A stretch of DNA of 64,000 nucleotides, from positions 62,001 through 126,000 of the forward strand of contig JAIXOI010000035.1 of the NCBI GenBank assembly GCA_027486795.1. The letters are read 5' to 3'. The notes under the pieces are model-generated. The model searched no databases, was not told the origin of the DNA, and saw nothing but the letters and a program-made list of their open reading frames with translations. Position numbers and translations under genes: made by a program. The DNA is from Sphingobacteriales bacterium. GTDB lineage: Bacteria > Bacteroidota > Bacteroidia > Chitinophagales > CAIOSU01. This document shows positions 1 through 8,894 of the stretch, one piece after another. Position 1 is the first letter of the stretch. The number at the start of each line of letters is the position of its first letter.

Positions 1-2110
1 TGTGCAAGTTTATAGTATCTAACGATGCCATGAACGATAACTCGGTATTGGCAGTATCTAGATTGACCAGTCCATCAAAATCAAACTTAAGGTTCGGGTC
101 GTCGATATGGATGCTGCCATTAAACTGCATTTTGTCCATCTTACCCCCAATTGAAATATTGTGGTAGGTATATTTCATGGCCTCCACCTCGCTAATAATG
201 GCATCTATAGTGGTATGTATGCTGTCTAAAGAAAGTCCTTGCCCCTTAGCAGTAGCACTTAGGCTAATTCTTCCTAAATCTTCAGTGCCTAACAACGCTC
301 CTAACTGGAAAGTATCTAGTCTCACTTTTCCGTCATAAGTAGCTTGGGTATATGTTTCGTTAAAGTTTGCCGACAAATCAGCTTTCAATGTTCCTAGGTC
401 GCTGGATAACAGCCCCTTTAGACTCATATCAGTAATGGTACCGTCGAAAGTGCCGCTGTAGGTAACTGTACCAAGTTTAGTTAGCATTTCGGGCAAAGTA
501 TCATCCACAAAAGGCGCAATTTCTTGGCTTCTGGTTTTTAAGTAGTTTAGGTTTATGGTAAATCGAGTGCTGGCAATATCTGGCAAGCCTATTGCTCTAA
601 TATTACCTGATAAACCTGTTACCTTTTGGGTGCTCAGTACTACTTTTTTGGCGTCAATAGAATCTAAGCGACCACCAATGTCACCAGTAAGCCTAAGGGT
701 ACCAAACTTGCTTACGCCTTTTGGTATGCCAACTTCGCCAATTATCGCAAGCACATCATAGTAGTCGGTAGTTACTTGGTTTAGCTTTATTTGGAACGTG
801 GCTGTTTTGTAGTCGGGTAGGCCTTGCGCAATGCCGCTAAGCTTTACTTTGGTAATGGAGTTTGTGGTTAGTTCAACCAAATCAAGCTTTAAATCGCCTA
901 TAGTTCCGTTTGCTTTGATAGTAAGATTTATAATGGCCTCTCGTGCTTTAGGCGCCAGTATACCATCTGTCCAAAGAAAGGGTAGGAAATGTTCTAGCGC
1001 TCCTAGTTTAATGTTTGCTTTTTCTAGGTCCAGTTCAACGCCTGTGTTCGGGTCAAAAGTTAGTAGTTGGTTAAAGCTAGTGTATTGCACTTTTGCATCT
1101 AGCGCAACATCAATTCCGGTGCTTTTTAGAGCAAACCCTTGCACATTAATTCCTTTTTCGGTAATCGCTAAATCTCCAGTTAACTGCTCAATCACCGTTC
1201 CGTCGGCTGAGTTTAGCGAAATGCCTTCAATATTCACCTCTAACAAGTTGTGCTCCCAATCAACATCTTCCAGTTCGACGTTAATGTTGGATATGTCTAG
1301 ATGGTTGTAATCAAAGCCACCTATTTTGGGTTGATTGGTCTGGTCTAGTTTTACCTTTAGGTTTTCTAGCTTCACATCCTCAATGGAAAAGGCCCAACCA
1401 ACATCAGGCAGTGGAAAATCCTTGGTAGAACTCATCAAACCGACACTATCAACAGCCGTTGAATCGCTGATGCTAGTTATGAATAGTGTTACTTGGCTGT
1501 TGGATATGTTGATGTGGTCGGCAGCGATGCTTTGGTTTACCAAATCTAGCTTATCCAACTCCACATCGGCCTCACTCACATAAGTATTTAGCTTCAGGCC
1601 CTCTATGTCCAAATTAAACCGGACATTGGTGAGATGTGCCTGCCTTGCCGAAATAACCCAGTTGCTGGGTGTAGTATCAACAGTGGCTGTTGTATCGCTA
1701 AACGCATCAATAATGTATTGAAAGTTAAAATCACCTGTTTCAGGCGATTGGCTTAGGTTTCCTACGGCATCTTCTAACTCAACTGCATCAATATGAATTT
1801 CCTGCTTAAGTATCCGCCAAAGGCTAATATCAACTTCCAGCCTTTTTGCATACAACAATGTATCGCCATTGGGCTCTTCTACATACACACCCTTAAGCAA
1901 TACGTTGTCAATGAAATTAATGCGTACTTGGTTTACACTAATATGCCCACCTGTTTTTTCGGCAAGCATGGAGGTAGCCTTTTGAGCAATAAAGGTTTGC
2001 ACCACTGGCAACCGCAAGGCAATGAGCAGCACTATCAATGCCCCTAAAATACCCAAAAGGATATAGGCAGTATATTTAGCTAGTTTTTTGAGTGCTCTTT
2101 TCAAGGTCAT
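1..2110 (-). CDS. tamB: TamB-like translocation/assembly module protein (C-terminus outside window)
   Basis: An uninterrupted minus-strand frame runs from an ATG at 2108-2110 to the left edge, so at least 703 residues are visible and the C-terminus is missing. The N-terminus is a basic stretch followed by one hydrophobic segment (about residues 12-32), as in inner-membrane-anchored TamB/AsmA proteins. The rest is beta-rich, with repeated patterns such as LKGVYVEEPNGDTLLYAKRL that fit the long beta-groove of this superfamily. TamB homologues are proposed to bridge the envelope and move phospholipid or assist outer-membrane protein assembly. The diagnostic C-terminal DUF490/TamB domain lies outside the window, so an AsmA-family paralogue is possible. 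The next gene on the same strand, upstream at 2190-2720, encodes an outer-membrane protein. Confidence 0.8.
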   Translation of the reverse strand, partial: MTLKRALKKLAKYTAYILLGILGALIVLLIALRLPVVQTFIAQKATSMLAEKTGGHISVNQVRINFIDNVLLKGVYVEEPNGDTLLYAKRLEVDISLWRILKQEIHIDAVELEDAVGNLSQSPETGDFNFQYIIDAFSDTTATVDTTPSNWVISARQAHLTNVRFNLDIEGLKLNTYVSEADVELDKLDLVNQSIAADHINISNSQVTLFITSISDSTAVDSVGLMSSTKDFPLPDVGWAFSIEDVKLENLKVKLDQTNQPKIGGFDYNHLDISNINVELEDVDWEHNLLEVNIEGISLNSADGTVIEQLTGDLAITEKGINVQGFALKSTGIDVALDAKVQYTSFNQLLTFDPNTGVELDLEKANIKLGALEHFLPFLWTDGILAPKAREAIINLTIKANGTIGDLKLDLVELTTNSITKVKLSGIAQGLPDYKTATFQIKLNQVTTDYYDVLAIIGEVGIPKGVSKFGTLRLTGDIGGRLDSIDAKKVVLSTQKVTGLSGNIRAIGLPDIASTRFTINLNYLKTRSQEIAPFVDDTLPEMLTKLGTVTYSGTFDGTITDMSLKGLLSSDLGTLKADLSANFNETYTQATYDGKVRLDTFQLGALLGTEDLGRISLSATAKGQGLSLDSIHTTIDAIISEVEAMKYTYHNISIGGKMDKMQFNGSIHIDDPNLKFDFDGLVNLDTANTELSFMASLDTINLH

Positions 2111-2189
2111 CCAAATTTAACAATATGTTCTACAGTAATTGTTATACCATACAACGTTTGTTTACAGGTAACCCTTATAAATAGTCTAT

Positions 2190-2720
2190 TCAATTCAGCA
2201 CAAACCGAACCGATATAGCAAGATCGCCTCGTAGGTAGCCTACATAACTGTTCAGGGATATTGCTGGCTTATAGTCTATACCAAGATTAACTGGTGCATT
2301 TTTAAAAGTGTAGCTGCAACCAACTATTGCATCAAGCCCAACGCCAACATAAGCTTCGTCTCTTGACCAATATGGGTTTCCGCCATAAAATGGACCGCGA
2401 TCTTTACCCTTTACTGCGGGACCATAAAAACCAACGTGTGCGCCGCCGCCAAAATACAAATCAAATTCGGGCGCTTTCTTAGCAGGATAAATGTGGTACT
2501 CGTACAAACCGATTACCTCGCCGCTTCTTCCTCTAGCTCCTACAATCAACTCTAACCCAGAATGTTCATTAAACAAGTGTTTGTAGGTAATGCCAAAAGG
2601 CGAACCTACCCTTACTCCTAAAGCATTGCGATATGATTGTGCGCTTGCTAGGTTTATACATACAAATACCAAGGTGAAACAAAATGTTAAACTAAGAAAT
2701 GTGTTATTTATTTTCATCAT
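2190..2720 (-). CDS. Small secreted outer-membrane beta-barrel protein
   Basis: The 176-residue product starts with MMKINN and a clear Sec signal peptide ending near ASA-QS (about residues 26-28). The mature part alternates hydrophobic and polar residues, is rich in Gly and aromatics, and ends in ISVRFVLN, a C-terminal strand pattern typical of outer-membrane barrels. The size suits an 8-stranded barrel. A second ATG directly follows the first, so the start may be one codon later. It lies about 80 bp upstream of tamB on the same strand and could share its transcript. No specific function can be read; a structural or adhesion role is only inference. Confidence 0.7.
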   Translation of the reverse strand: MMKINNTFLSLTFCFTLVFVCINLASAQSYRNALGVRVGSPFGITYKHLFNEHSGLELIVGARGRSGEVIGLYEYHIYPAKKAPEFDLYFGGGAHVGFYGPAVKGKDRGPFYGGNPYWSRDEAYVGVGLDAIVGCSYTFKNAPVNLGIDYKPAISLNSYVGYLRGDLAISVRFVLN

Positions 2721-2912
2721 TTATGGTTTATTTTTTACAAGATACACTTTAAATACTACAAAATTTTATACAAAGCTTAATTTGTTGATTTTCAATTGAT
2801 AGTGCTATTTTACTTAAATACGAAATAAAATAAAAAATGACCACAACAGGGCGTCATAGTCATTTAACTCGGTTAGTAAATCTAATAGTCCCTCTAAATT
2901 TAAACTTCGAAA

Positions 2913-2943
2913 GTTGGTCAGTCCAACAATTGCCAATTGGCAA
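2913..2943. promoter_or_regulatory. Adjacent small hairpin and 14-bp perfect palindrome in intergenic region
   Basis: In the 292-bp gene-free stretch 2721-3012, a hairpin with arms GTTGG/CCAAC (2913-2927) is followed two bases later by the perfect palindrome TTGCCAATTGGCAA (2930-2943). It lies upstream of the minus-strand barrel gene and downstream of the minus-strand glycosyltransferase at 3013-3924. No U-tract follows, so an operator is as likely as a terminator. Nothing else is recognised in this gap. Confidence 0.3.
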
Positions 2944-3012
2944 AGCATTGTTTATTTGGCTATCCTACTTGAAGCGTAAGGTAAAAAAACATGGGTTATG
3001 ACCTTAAATAGC

Positions 3013-3924
3013 CTACCGCTTACCTAGAAACGTCCAGCGAAGCTCATTTAAATACCACTTTATCTTTTCCGCCTTGCTTTTCCCCTCCAACTCAACACTA
3101 AGCGAAGTAAAAATGGCAGGATTGAGCACCCTGCGCAGTTGTTTGCCTATCCATGAGTCGCTGGCGTAGGGTAGTTTTTGGTCGGTAAGGTATGGTTTTA
3201 GGGTTGGTAATATCGTTTTAAAAAACGTATTGCGGTTGTGCCAATACAATTCCTTTTTGCGCTCAGGCATTACCTCCATACCCAAGTGGGCTGTTAGGTG
3301 GTGGTGGTCGAGTAGCAAGTAGCTTTGGCTGTGGGCAAATACATTGTGTGCTAAAGTTGCATCAATAAAGGGTGTACCCAGTATAATATCGCTAAGCACA
3401 AATTTATTAAGCAAACTGCGATGAAACACAAAACAATCATAGCCAGGATGTGGGTTTCCGGTTTGGGCCCAAATAAGCGGCAATTGGTCGGGGCTATCAT
3501 ATATAGGCGCTATTCTGCGCCTGTTTATAATCAAGGCATCGTGTCCTTGGTTTATATAAGCTGCTACAACTTGGTAGAAATAGGGCTGCAATATTATGTC
3601 GGCATTGGTATATATCAGGTACTCTGCATCGGTGTTGGCAGCAAGTGCTTCCAAAATTTCTTTTATGAATGGTAGCTTTTTAGTGGCCTTGATACCCTTA
3701 ACATCCAAAACAGAGCGGGTGAGAAAGGGTAGGAGTGTGAAGTAGGATGGCACTACAGGTTCATCTTCAGGGAAGCAAACAGCCAACAAATCTACCCGTG
3801 CTCCATTAGCCTGAGCTTGAGCTACTTGCATTGACCGAAACACTATAGGCTGAACCCGATATAACTCAGTGCCTTGAGGGGCATTTACTGGATTGATGAT
3901 GTGCGCGAAGTGTAACAAGTGCAA
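3013..3924 (-). CDS. Putative glycosyltransferase, GT-A-like, TTG start
   Basis: This 303-residue cytosolic protein has a DxD-like metal/nucleotide-sugar motif in the context YLIYTNADIIL (about residues 101-111). A stretch rich in His and aromatics (GYDCFVFHRSLL, then LLDHHHLTAHLG) resembles the acceptor side of GT-A enzymes. No ATG is available: an in-frame stop lies just upstream and the first usable codon is TTG at 3922-3924, with another TTG two codons on. It is divergent from the glycan operon beginning at 4041, with 116 bp between them. The donor and acceptor are unknown and the family assignment rests on the short motif, so it could be a nucleotide-sugar-binding protein of another kind. 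Confidence 0.6.
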   Translation of the reverse strand: MHLLHFAHIINPVNAPQGTELYRVQPIVFRSMQVAQAQANGARVDLLAVCFPEDEPVVPSYFTLLPFLTRSVLDVKGIKATKKLPFIKEILEALAANTDAEYLIYTNADIILQPYFYQVVAAYINQGHDALIINRRRIAPIYDSPDQLPLIWAQTGNPHPGYDCFVFHRSLLNKFVLSDIILGTPFIDATLAHNVFAHSQSYLLLDHHHLTAHLGMEVMPERKKELYWHNRNTFFKTILPTLKPYLTDQKLPYASDSWIGKQLRRVLNPAIFTSLSVELEGKSKAEKIKWYLNELRWTFLGKR

Positions 3925-4040
3925 GCAGCAGCTATTTTAATGGCTATTTTACTAAATTAGCAAGAATAATAGGTATAATCGCAAAGAGCACAAAGTAAAT
4001 AAGATAGGGTGCCCTTCAGATAAAATAAATAAAAGGCTTA

Positions 4041-5222
4041 ATGGCTTTAGATACCGGTAAGTTTACACTCCCTACACCCGCTTGGCTGCAAACACTCCGG
4101 TACAATGAGTGGTGGCGGTTTAAGGTGCCGTTTTTACTCGGTGTTTATTTTTGGCAGATTGAGTTTACCAATATCCCAATGGATGCATTGTGGCTAAATG
4201 CGGCGCTATTGGTTGTTTGGATGTTCGGAGCAGCGGGTTTCGGCTATTTCGTAAACGATTGTTTCGATATTGAGCAAGATGCAGCTGCTGGTAAACCTAA
4301 TCGCTCGGGCAGTTTGAGCGTAGCTTCCCGATGGCTGGTGGCCACCGGCTTGCTAGCAATAGCCTTGTTGCCTTGGTATTGGTTGCCCACCGCCACAGCA
4401 TCGTGGTTATTAGTTGGGATACATTTGTTATCATTCTTACTTTATTCTATCCCACCTGTCCGTCTAAAAGAGCGGTATTATTTAGGCGCTATTACCGATG
4501 CATTGTATTCATACTTTTTGCCCGTATTATTGGTGGCTTACACGGCGTGGCTCATTAACAATCTTCCCCCCAACTACTATATACCAAGTACCTATCAGGC
4601 TTTAGCACTTGCAACTTGGGCTATGGCGGCGGGGTTGCGTAACATCATTCAGCATCATATATTGGATAGGCGAAAAGACCGCATTTCAGGTACGGCTAAT
4701 ATCATCAATAGGTATGGATTGCGTTTCAATGTCAATCTTTTACGTTGGCTGTTTATACCTTTGGAGATTGTGCTTTTTGCCGCTGCCGTTTACTTTAGAG
4801 GCAATTATACTACACTGTTATACAGCCTTCTAGGTTTCTTTTGCCTTTGGCAATTGTTGCCCGTAGTGCGTATCAACCTTCGGCAGCCGCACAATTTTCG
4901 GCTCGATTTAGGCCTATTTACGCTCAATGCCTTTTATGAGATATACCTGCCGTTCGGTTTTTTGATCGCCTTTGCCATAGCACAACCTTGGTATTGGGCA
5001 ACCATATTGCCTTACCATTTCCTATTCCCAAACCCACTGATATCGTTTACACTTTGGATACTGGCTTTAGTATTTCATCACCTAGTGCTTCGTTGGCTAT
5101 GGATAGTAAGGCTTATATTGAGCCGCATTGTCAATTACTCCATTCATTATACCCACGTAGCTTACCGTTATGCACGTGGCATTAAGCCATATGACCCTCG
5201 AGAGCAACATGACACCAGATAA
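4041..5222 (+). CDS. UbiA-superfamily membrane prenyltransferase
   Basis: The 393-residue product has roughly eight or nine hydrophobic segments. It carries the UbiA signature NDxxDxxxD as NDCFDIEQD (about residues 75-83) and a second Asp-rich site, LDRRKD, near residue 210, at the spacing usual for motif 2. UbiA enzymes transfer a prenyl chain from a diphosphate onto an aromatic or sugar-phosphate acceptor in the membrane. The family also includes decaprenyl-phosphate phosphoribose synthases, which make lipid-linked sugar donors. It is the first gene of a five-gene coupled run, and the next gene overlaps it by 14 bp. This context favours a lipid-sugar role over quinone synthesis, but that is inference. 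The C-terminal tail is basic and polar. Confidence 0.75.
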   Translation: MALDTGKFTLPTPAWLQTLRYNEWWRFKVPFLLGVYFWQIEFTNIPMDALWLNAALLVVWMFGAAGFGYFVNDCFDIEQDAAAGKPNRSGSLSVASRWLVATGLLAIALLPWYWLPTATASWLLVGIHLLSFLLYSIPPVRLKERYYLGAITDALYSYFLPVLLVAYTAWLINNLPPNYYIPSTYQALALATWAMAAGLRNIIQHHILDRRKDRISGTANIINRYGLRFNVNLLRWLFIPLEIVLFAAAVYFRGNYTTLLYSLLGFFCLWQLLPVVRINLRQPHNFRLDLGLFTLNAFYEIYLPFGFLIAFAIAQPWYWATILPYHFLFPNPLISFTLWILALVFHHLVLRWLWIVRLILSRIVNYSIHYTHVAYRYARGIKPYDPREQHDTR

Positions 5223-6045
5223 CCAAATAGTAAACGGCCTATGGATTGGCACACGGCTGAGCAACCTAGAGTTGCTCACCATGATGACGTTTATGGAGCA
5301 GGGCCATCGGTTTAGGCTATGGGCATATGAGCCGCTGGAAACCGCTTTGCCCGCAGGAGTGGAGGTAATGGATGCAAACGAAATTATACCCGCCGACCGC
5401 ATTTTTTTATATAAGCATGCTAATGCCTATGGGCACGGAAAGGGAAGCGTTTCGGGCTTTTCCGACATATTTAGGTATAAGCTATTGCACGACCATGGCG
5501 GTTGGTGGGTTGATATGGATGTAGCTTGCTTAAAACCATTAAACTTTACGGAGGAGTACGTTTTCCGGAACCACCATGAGCTTACCATGGTGGGTAATGT
5601 AATGAAATGTCCCAAGGGCAGTGCCTTAATGTGGGACTGCTTTACCGAAGCCACCGAGAAAGTGACGGACGAGAACCGTGATTGGCACTTGCCGATACAG
5701 ATTCTGAACGACCAGATTGAGAGCCACGGTTTGTCTTCGTTTATCAAATCGGGCATCTCAAACTACGATAAGTGGGATGAATTGAAGCGCTTTGTGCTTG
5801 GTAGGAAAACGCCGCCGAAAGGCTACTACTTTATCCATTGGATGAACGAAGAGTGGCGCAGCCGTGGTTTAGACAAGAATAAAGTAAAGGCTCGATCGTT
5901 GTTAGGGCAAATGATGATTGACAGAAGATTGATGCCAGCCTACTACTCCCTTTGGGATTTGATGCAAGAAGCCCTATATTACAGCAAGTTAGCCACTTAT
6001 TTACCTTGGCTAAAGGATAAAACGCCACAATCAATACACCGATGA
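5209..6045 (+). CDS. DxD-containing glycosyltransferase (GT32-like sugar-binding region)
   Basis: The 278-residue protein contains HGGWWVDMDVACLKPL, the GGxxxDxD arrangement of the DXD sugar-binding glycosyltransferase family (GT32/capsular-synthesis-like). This family binds a nucleotide sugar and Mn2+. ATG at 5209 (MTPDNQIVNG) was chosen because the GT-A core begins immediately after it. An ATG at 5191 would add six residues. It overlaps the UbiA-like gene by 14 bp and shares the ATGA junction with the next glycosyltransferase. It has no signal peptide or membrane segment, so it acts in the cytosol or at the membrane surface. The sugar and acceptor cannot be predicted. Confidence 0.75.
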   Translation: MTPDNQIVNGLWIGTRLSNLELLTMMTFMEQGHRFRLWAYEPLETALPAGVEVMDANEIIPADRIFLYKHANAYGHGKGSVSGFSDIFRYKLLHDHGGWWVDMDVACLKPLNFTEEYVFRNHHELTMVGNVMKCPKGSALMWDCFTEATEKVTDENRDWHLPIQILNDQIESHGLSSFIKSGISNYDKWDELKRFVLGRKTPPKGYYFIHWMNEEWRSRGLDKNKVKARSLLGQMMIDRRLMPAYYSLWDLMQEALYYSKLATYLPWLKDKTPQSIHR

Positions 6046-6881
6046 AGACATTTTGCACTGTATCTACTAGAAGCCATTTAAACCAAACCTTAGGTTTGGT
6101 TCGTTCTGTTGCGGGCTATGGTGGCCAATGGCATTTCAGGATATTGGTAGTGGAGCCCGAACAAGGTATAATAGAAGGGAATGAAGGCGATGTGAAGTAT
6201 ACTATTGAAGGCTTACACTTGCTTCGTCAGAACGAAGCTGCGGCATCGTTAATGGATCATTACCGTAAAAAACCCGACAACCTTCGATGGTCGCTGAAGC
6301 CTATTTGGATGGACTATTTGTTGGAGGAAGGCTATGAGCAGGTTATTTATGTCGATAACGACATTGTGTTTTTCAACGACCCAACCTTCCTTTTTGAAGA
6401 GATGAACACGGCTAGCATATTACTTAACCCGCACTGGCGCATAAAAGAGCCAGACGTTGATGCGGACTGGTTTATCGTTAACTTTAGAGATGGTGTATAT
6501 AATGGTGGCTTCGTTGGCGCTAGCCAAGAGGGTAGAGAGGCTCTACAATGGTGGAGTCGCTGCTGTGAGTTTGCTTGCGAAAAGGACTACAAACGCGGTT
6601 TGTTTGATGACCAAAAGTACTTAGACTTAATGCCCGCTGCTTTCGAGGACGTAAAAATTTTACAACACCGAGGCTGTAACGTGGCTTATTGGAACGAATA
6701 TGAAAACATGCGTAGCATGGTAAATGGGGAAGTAATGATAAATGAAACTTACCCAGTAATATTTGTACACTTTACCGACGACCTTATTAAGCAAATGGAC
6801 AGGGGTAATGAGGTTGAGCTAAGTAAACTATGGTTTCGCCACCAAGCCCGCAGCGTGCAACAAACCGAAAATTATGGCTAA
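6042..6881 (+). CDS. Glycosyltransferase with DxD motif (GT8-like fold)
   Basis: The 279-residue protein has the metal-binding motif YVDNDIVFF (about residues 103-111). The later signatures are YNGGFVG, FDDQKYLDLMP and HRGCNVAYWN, the order seen in bacterial GT-A enzymes related to family 8 and nucleotide-diphospho-sugar transferases. Its ATG lies inside the TGA of the preceding gene (ATGA), and its own end overlaps the next gene by 8 bp, so translation is probably coupled. The role is most likely addition of one sugar during assembly of the glycan encoded by this locus; linkage and donor are unknown. Confidence 0.72.
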   Translation: MKTFCTVSTRSHLNQTLGLVRSVAGYGGQWHFRILVVEPEQGIIEGNEGDVKYTIEGLHLLRQNEAAASLMDHYRKKPDNLRWSLKPIWMDYLLEEGYEQVIYVDNDIVFFNDPTFLFEEMNTASILLNPHWRIKEPDVDADWFIVNFRDGVYNGGFVGASQEGREALQWWSRCCEFACEKDYKRGLFDDQKYLDLMPAAFEDVKILQHRGCNVAYWNEYENMRSMVNGEVMINETYPVIFVHFTDDLIKQMDRGNEVELSKLWFRHQARSVQQTENYG

Positions 6882-7929
6882 GCGTCGGTTTATTGGCACT
6901 TGGTGGTTTTTGGTATTGTTCAATTTCGCTTTGTTTGTGCTGCTTACCGAAATAACCTTGAGGGTAATTGGCACCTACAAAAACTACGGCGAACGCAATT
7001 ACGGTCTGTTTATCGACTATTTTAAGCATCCATACCCAGGGCCACTATGCGCTTGGGCGCCTAACTCCACTCGCATTAGCGCGACTCAAGAATTTGACTA
7101 CCCTGTTACCACCAACAGTCTTGGGGTAAGGGATATTGAACACACCGTAACCAAACCGGCTGGAACTAAGCGTATTGTGGTTCTTGGGGATTCGTTTTCA
7201 GAAGGGGCAGGCGCACCTTTTGATTCGGCATGGCACCAGCGAATGGCTTGGTATATTACCCAAGATAATAGTCTAGGTAATTGGGAAATCATTAATGGAG
7301 CCGCTTCGGGCGGTGACCCATTTTATGGGTACGACATGCTTCGTAGGAAATTGCTTTTCTATGAACCTGATATAGTGATACAAGTGTTTAATGCCACCGA
7401 TTGGGATGACTATATGGCTCGTGGTGGATTGAAGCGCTTCGTAAACGATAGTACCACCCAATGGAAACCCAAAAACGAGCTGTTGCATACTGCTTACAAG
7501 TATAGCCATATTGTGCGCCTGATAGTAAAGGAGGTTCTACATTACAACGATTTTTACCAAACGCCAGCTGAACAGGAGGCAGTTAGAAGTGCCTCTATGG
7601 GGGACTATGAGCGTTTACTTTTGAAAACCGATTCATTAGCTTCGGCTAATGGTGCCGAATTGTTCGTGGTGTTTCAACCAATGAACTACGAATGTGTTCG
7701 TTTTAGCTTAGAGCCGCAAACCGATACCTTACAAAATAGACTGAAAAGCCATGGGCTTAAAACAGTTGATTTGCTGCAGCTGCTGCCCAGAGATATGCAA
7801 TTGCACATGGAAGATTATTTTTGGAGAATAGATGCACATATGAACAGCAAAGGTTATGATGCTTGGGGAAAAAGCATGTACACTTTTTTTGTAAACAACG
7901 GTACCCTAAAATCTATTGACCTGCAATGA
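6874..7929 (+). CDS. Membrane-anchored SGNH/GDSL hydrolase, possible glycan O-acyltransferase
   Basis: The 351-residue protein has one N-terminal hydrophobic anchor (about residues 7-28). A periplasm-facing SGNH domain follows: block I VLGDSFSEG with Ser107, an Asn/Gly block around NGAASGGDP, and the C-terminal block DAHMNSKGYDAWG supplying Asp320 and His322. The D-x-H-x-N-x-x-G form resembles AlgJ/AlgX-type enzymes that acetylate or deacetylate polysaccharides. It overlaps the upstream glycosyltransferase by 8 bp and shares ATGA with the following SGNH paralogue. A role in O-acylation or deacylation of the glycan made here is inferred from context; an esterase or lipase is the alternative. 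Confidence 0.75.
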   Translation: MAKRRFIGTWWFLVLFNFALFVLLTEITLRVIGTYKNYGERNYGLFIDYFKHPYPGPLCAWAPNSTRISATQEFDYPVTTNSLGVRDIEHTVTKPAGTKRIVVLGDSFSEGAGAPFDSAWHQRMAWYITQDNSLGNWEIINGAASGGDPFYGYDMLRRKLLFYEPDIVIQVFNATDWDDYMARGGLKRFVNDSTTQWKPKNELLHTAYKYSHIVRLIVKEVLHYNDFYQTPAEQEAVRSASMGDYERLLLKTDSLASANGAELFVVFQPMNYECVRFSLEPQTDTLQNRLKSHGLKTVDLLQLLPRDMQLHMEDYFWRIDAHMNSKGYDAWGKSMYTFFVNNGTLKSIDLQ

Positions 7930-8894
7930 CTAAACCTAACAACAACAAACGCTGGTTTAAGCTGATTATCGTTGCTTTTACACTGATGGCGGTATTTGTA
8001 GCCCTGAAAACATACGTTGGCCCTGAACCAGAGACGGGTAACATTTACAACTGGAACCATTACAATGATAGCTTGAACAGAGCAAATCAAAAGTTTGCTG
8101 AAGGAAATCCGCACCATTTTACTGACCGCCCTAGGAACATAGAAAAGGATAGTGGGGTTTTCCGAATTGCAGTATTGGGCGATTCATTTGTTTGGGGTGA
8201 CGGGCTGCCATATGATAGTGCTTGGAGCCATAAACTGGAGCAGAAAATACTAGCCAAATACCCAAATGTTGAAGTGATGCATTGGGGTATTAATGGCTGG
8301 TCAACAAAGGATGAATTGGCATTCTACTTAGCCGATGGAAGGAAATACAAACCCGACTTATTGATAATTGGTTTCGTGGATAATGACCCTGATATGGGAC
8401 GATTTCAGCACATGGATCCGCATTTTAGAGAAAATTACTGGTATTTATATAAAATATGGCCTGGCCTTGCAGAGAAGATTTTTTCAGATGCTTACGCCAA
8501 ATCTTATGATGCTTGGTTGAATCGCTTGTATGGAGAAGAGAATCTTACCATTTACAAGCAGCTATGGACCGGATTTATGGATACTTTAGTCAAAAACCAG
8601 CAAGATTATTTTGTGGTGCTCACGCCAGCATGCATTTTTTACTCGTGCGACAAATACTACAACATCATTGATTCTGTTTTTGCTAGTATGCCGTTCGAAT
8701 ATATTAATGTAACTGCCGCTTGCAATGAAAAACTATCAACGTATAGCTACAACGATTTATTGGCAAACCCTGCCAACTATCACCCAGGCACTAAATTGAC
8801 CAACGTATTTGCCGACGAAGTTTTAGAGTATTTGGAAAGCTCTGGCAGGTTGCCCGTGATGGTTAAAGATAGCGCTGATGCATTCCCTCAATAA
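7926..8894 (+). CDS. Second membrane-anchored SGNH hydrolase
   Basis: This 322-residue paralogue of the preceding gene has an N-terminal hydrophobic anchor (about residues 10-26). Block I is VLGDSFVWGDG with Ser87, and a GFVDNDPDM stretch could be block III. The probable catalytic His lies in NYHPGTKLTNVFADEV near the C-terminus. The spacing before that His differs from the upstream copy, so the catalytic Asp is less clear. It is the last gene of the five-gene run starting at 4041. Its 3' end overlaps by 32 bp, tail to tail, the 3' end of the minus-strand radical SAM gene at 8863-10467. Acyl transfer or removal on a surface glycan is the likely role; the substrate is unknown. Confidence 0.7.
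   Translation: MTKPNNNKRWFKLIIVAFTLMAVFVALKTYVGPEPETGNIYNWNHYNDSLNRANQKFAEGNPHHFTDRPRNIEKDSGVFRIAVLGDSFVWGDGLPYDSAWSHKLEQKILAKYPNVEVMHWGINGWSTKDELAFYLADGRKYKPDLLIIGFVDNDPDMGRFQHMDPHFRENYWYLYKIWPGLAEKIFSDAYAKSYDAWLNRLYGEENLTIYKQLWTGFMDTLVKNQQDYFVVLTPACIFYSCDKYYNIIDSVFASMPFEYINVTAACNEKLSTYSYNDLLANPANYHPGTKLTNVFADEVLEYLESSGRLPVMVKDSADAFPQ

Noticed and set aside
831-1583. Plus-strand ORFs of 159 and 82 codons
   Set aside because: Serine/phenylalanine-rich shadows of the TamB-like minus-strand frame, which is uninterrupted over 2110 bases.
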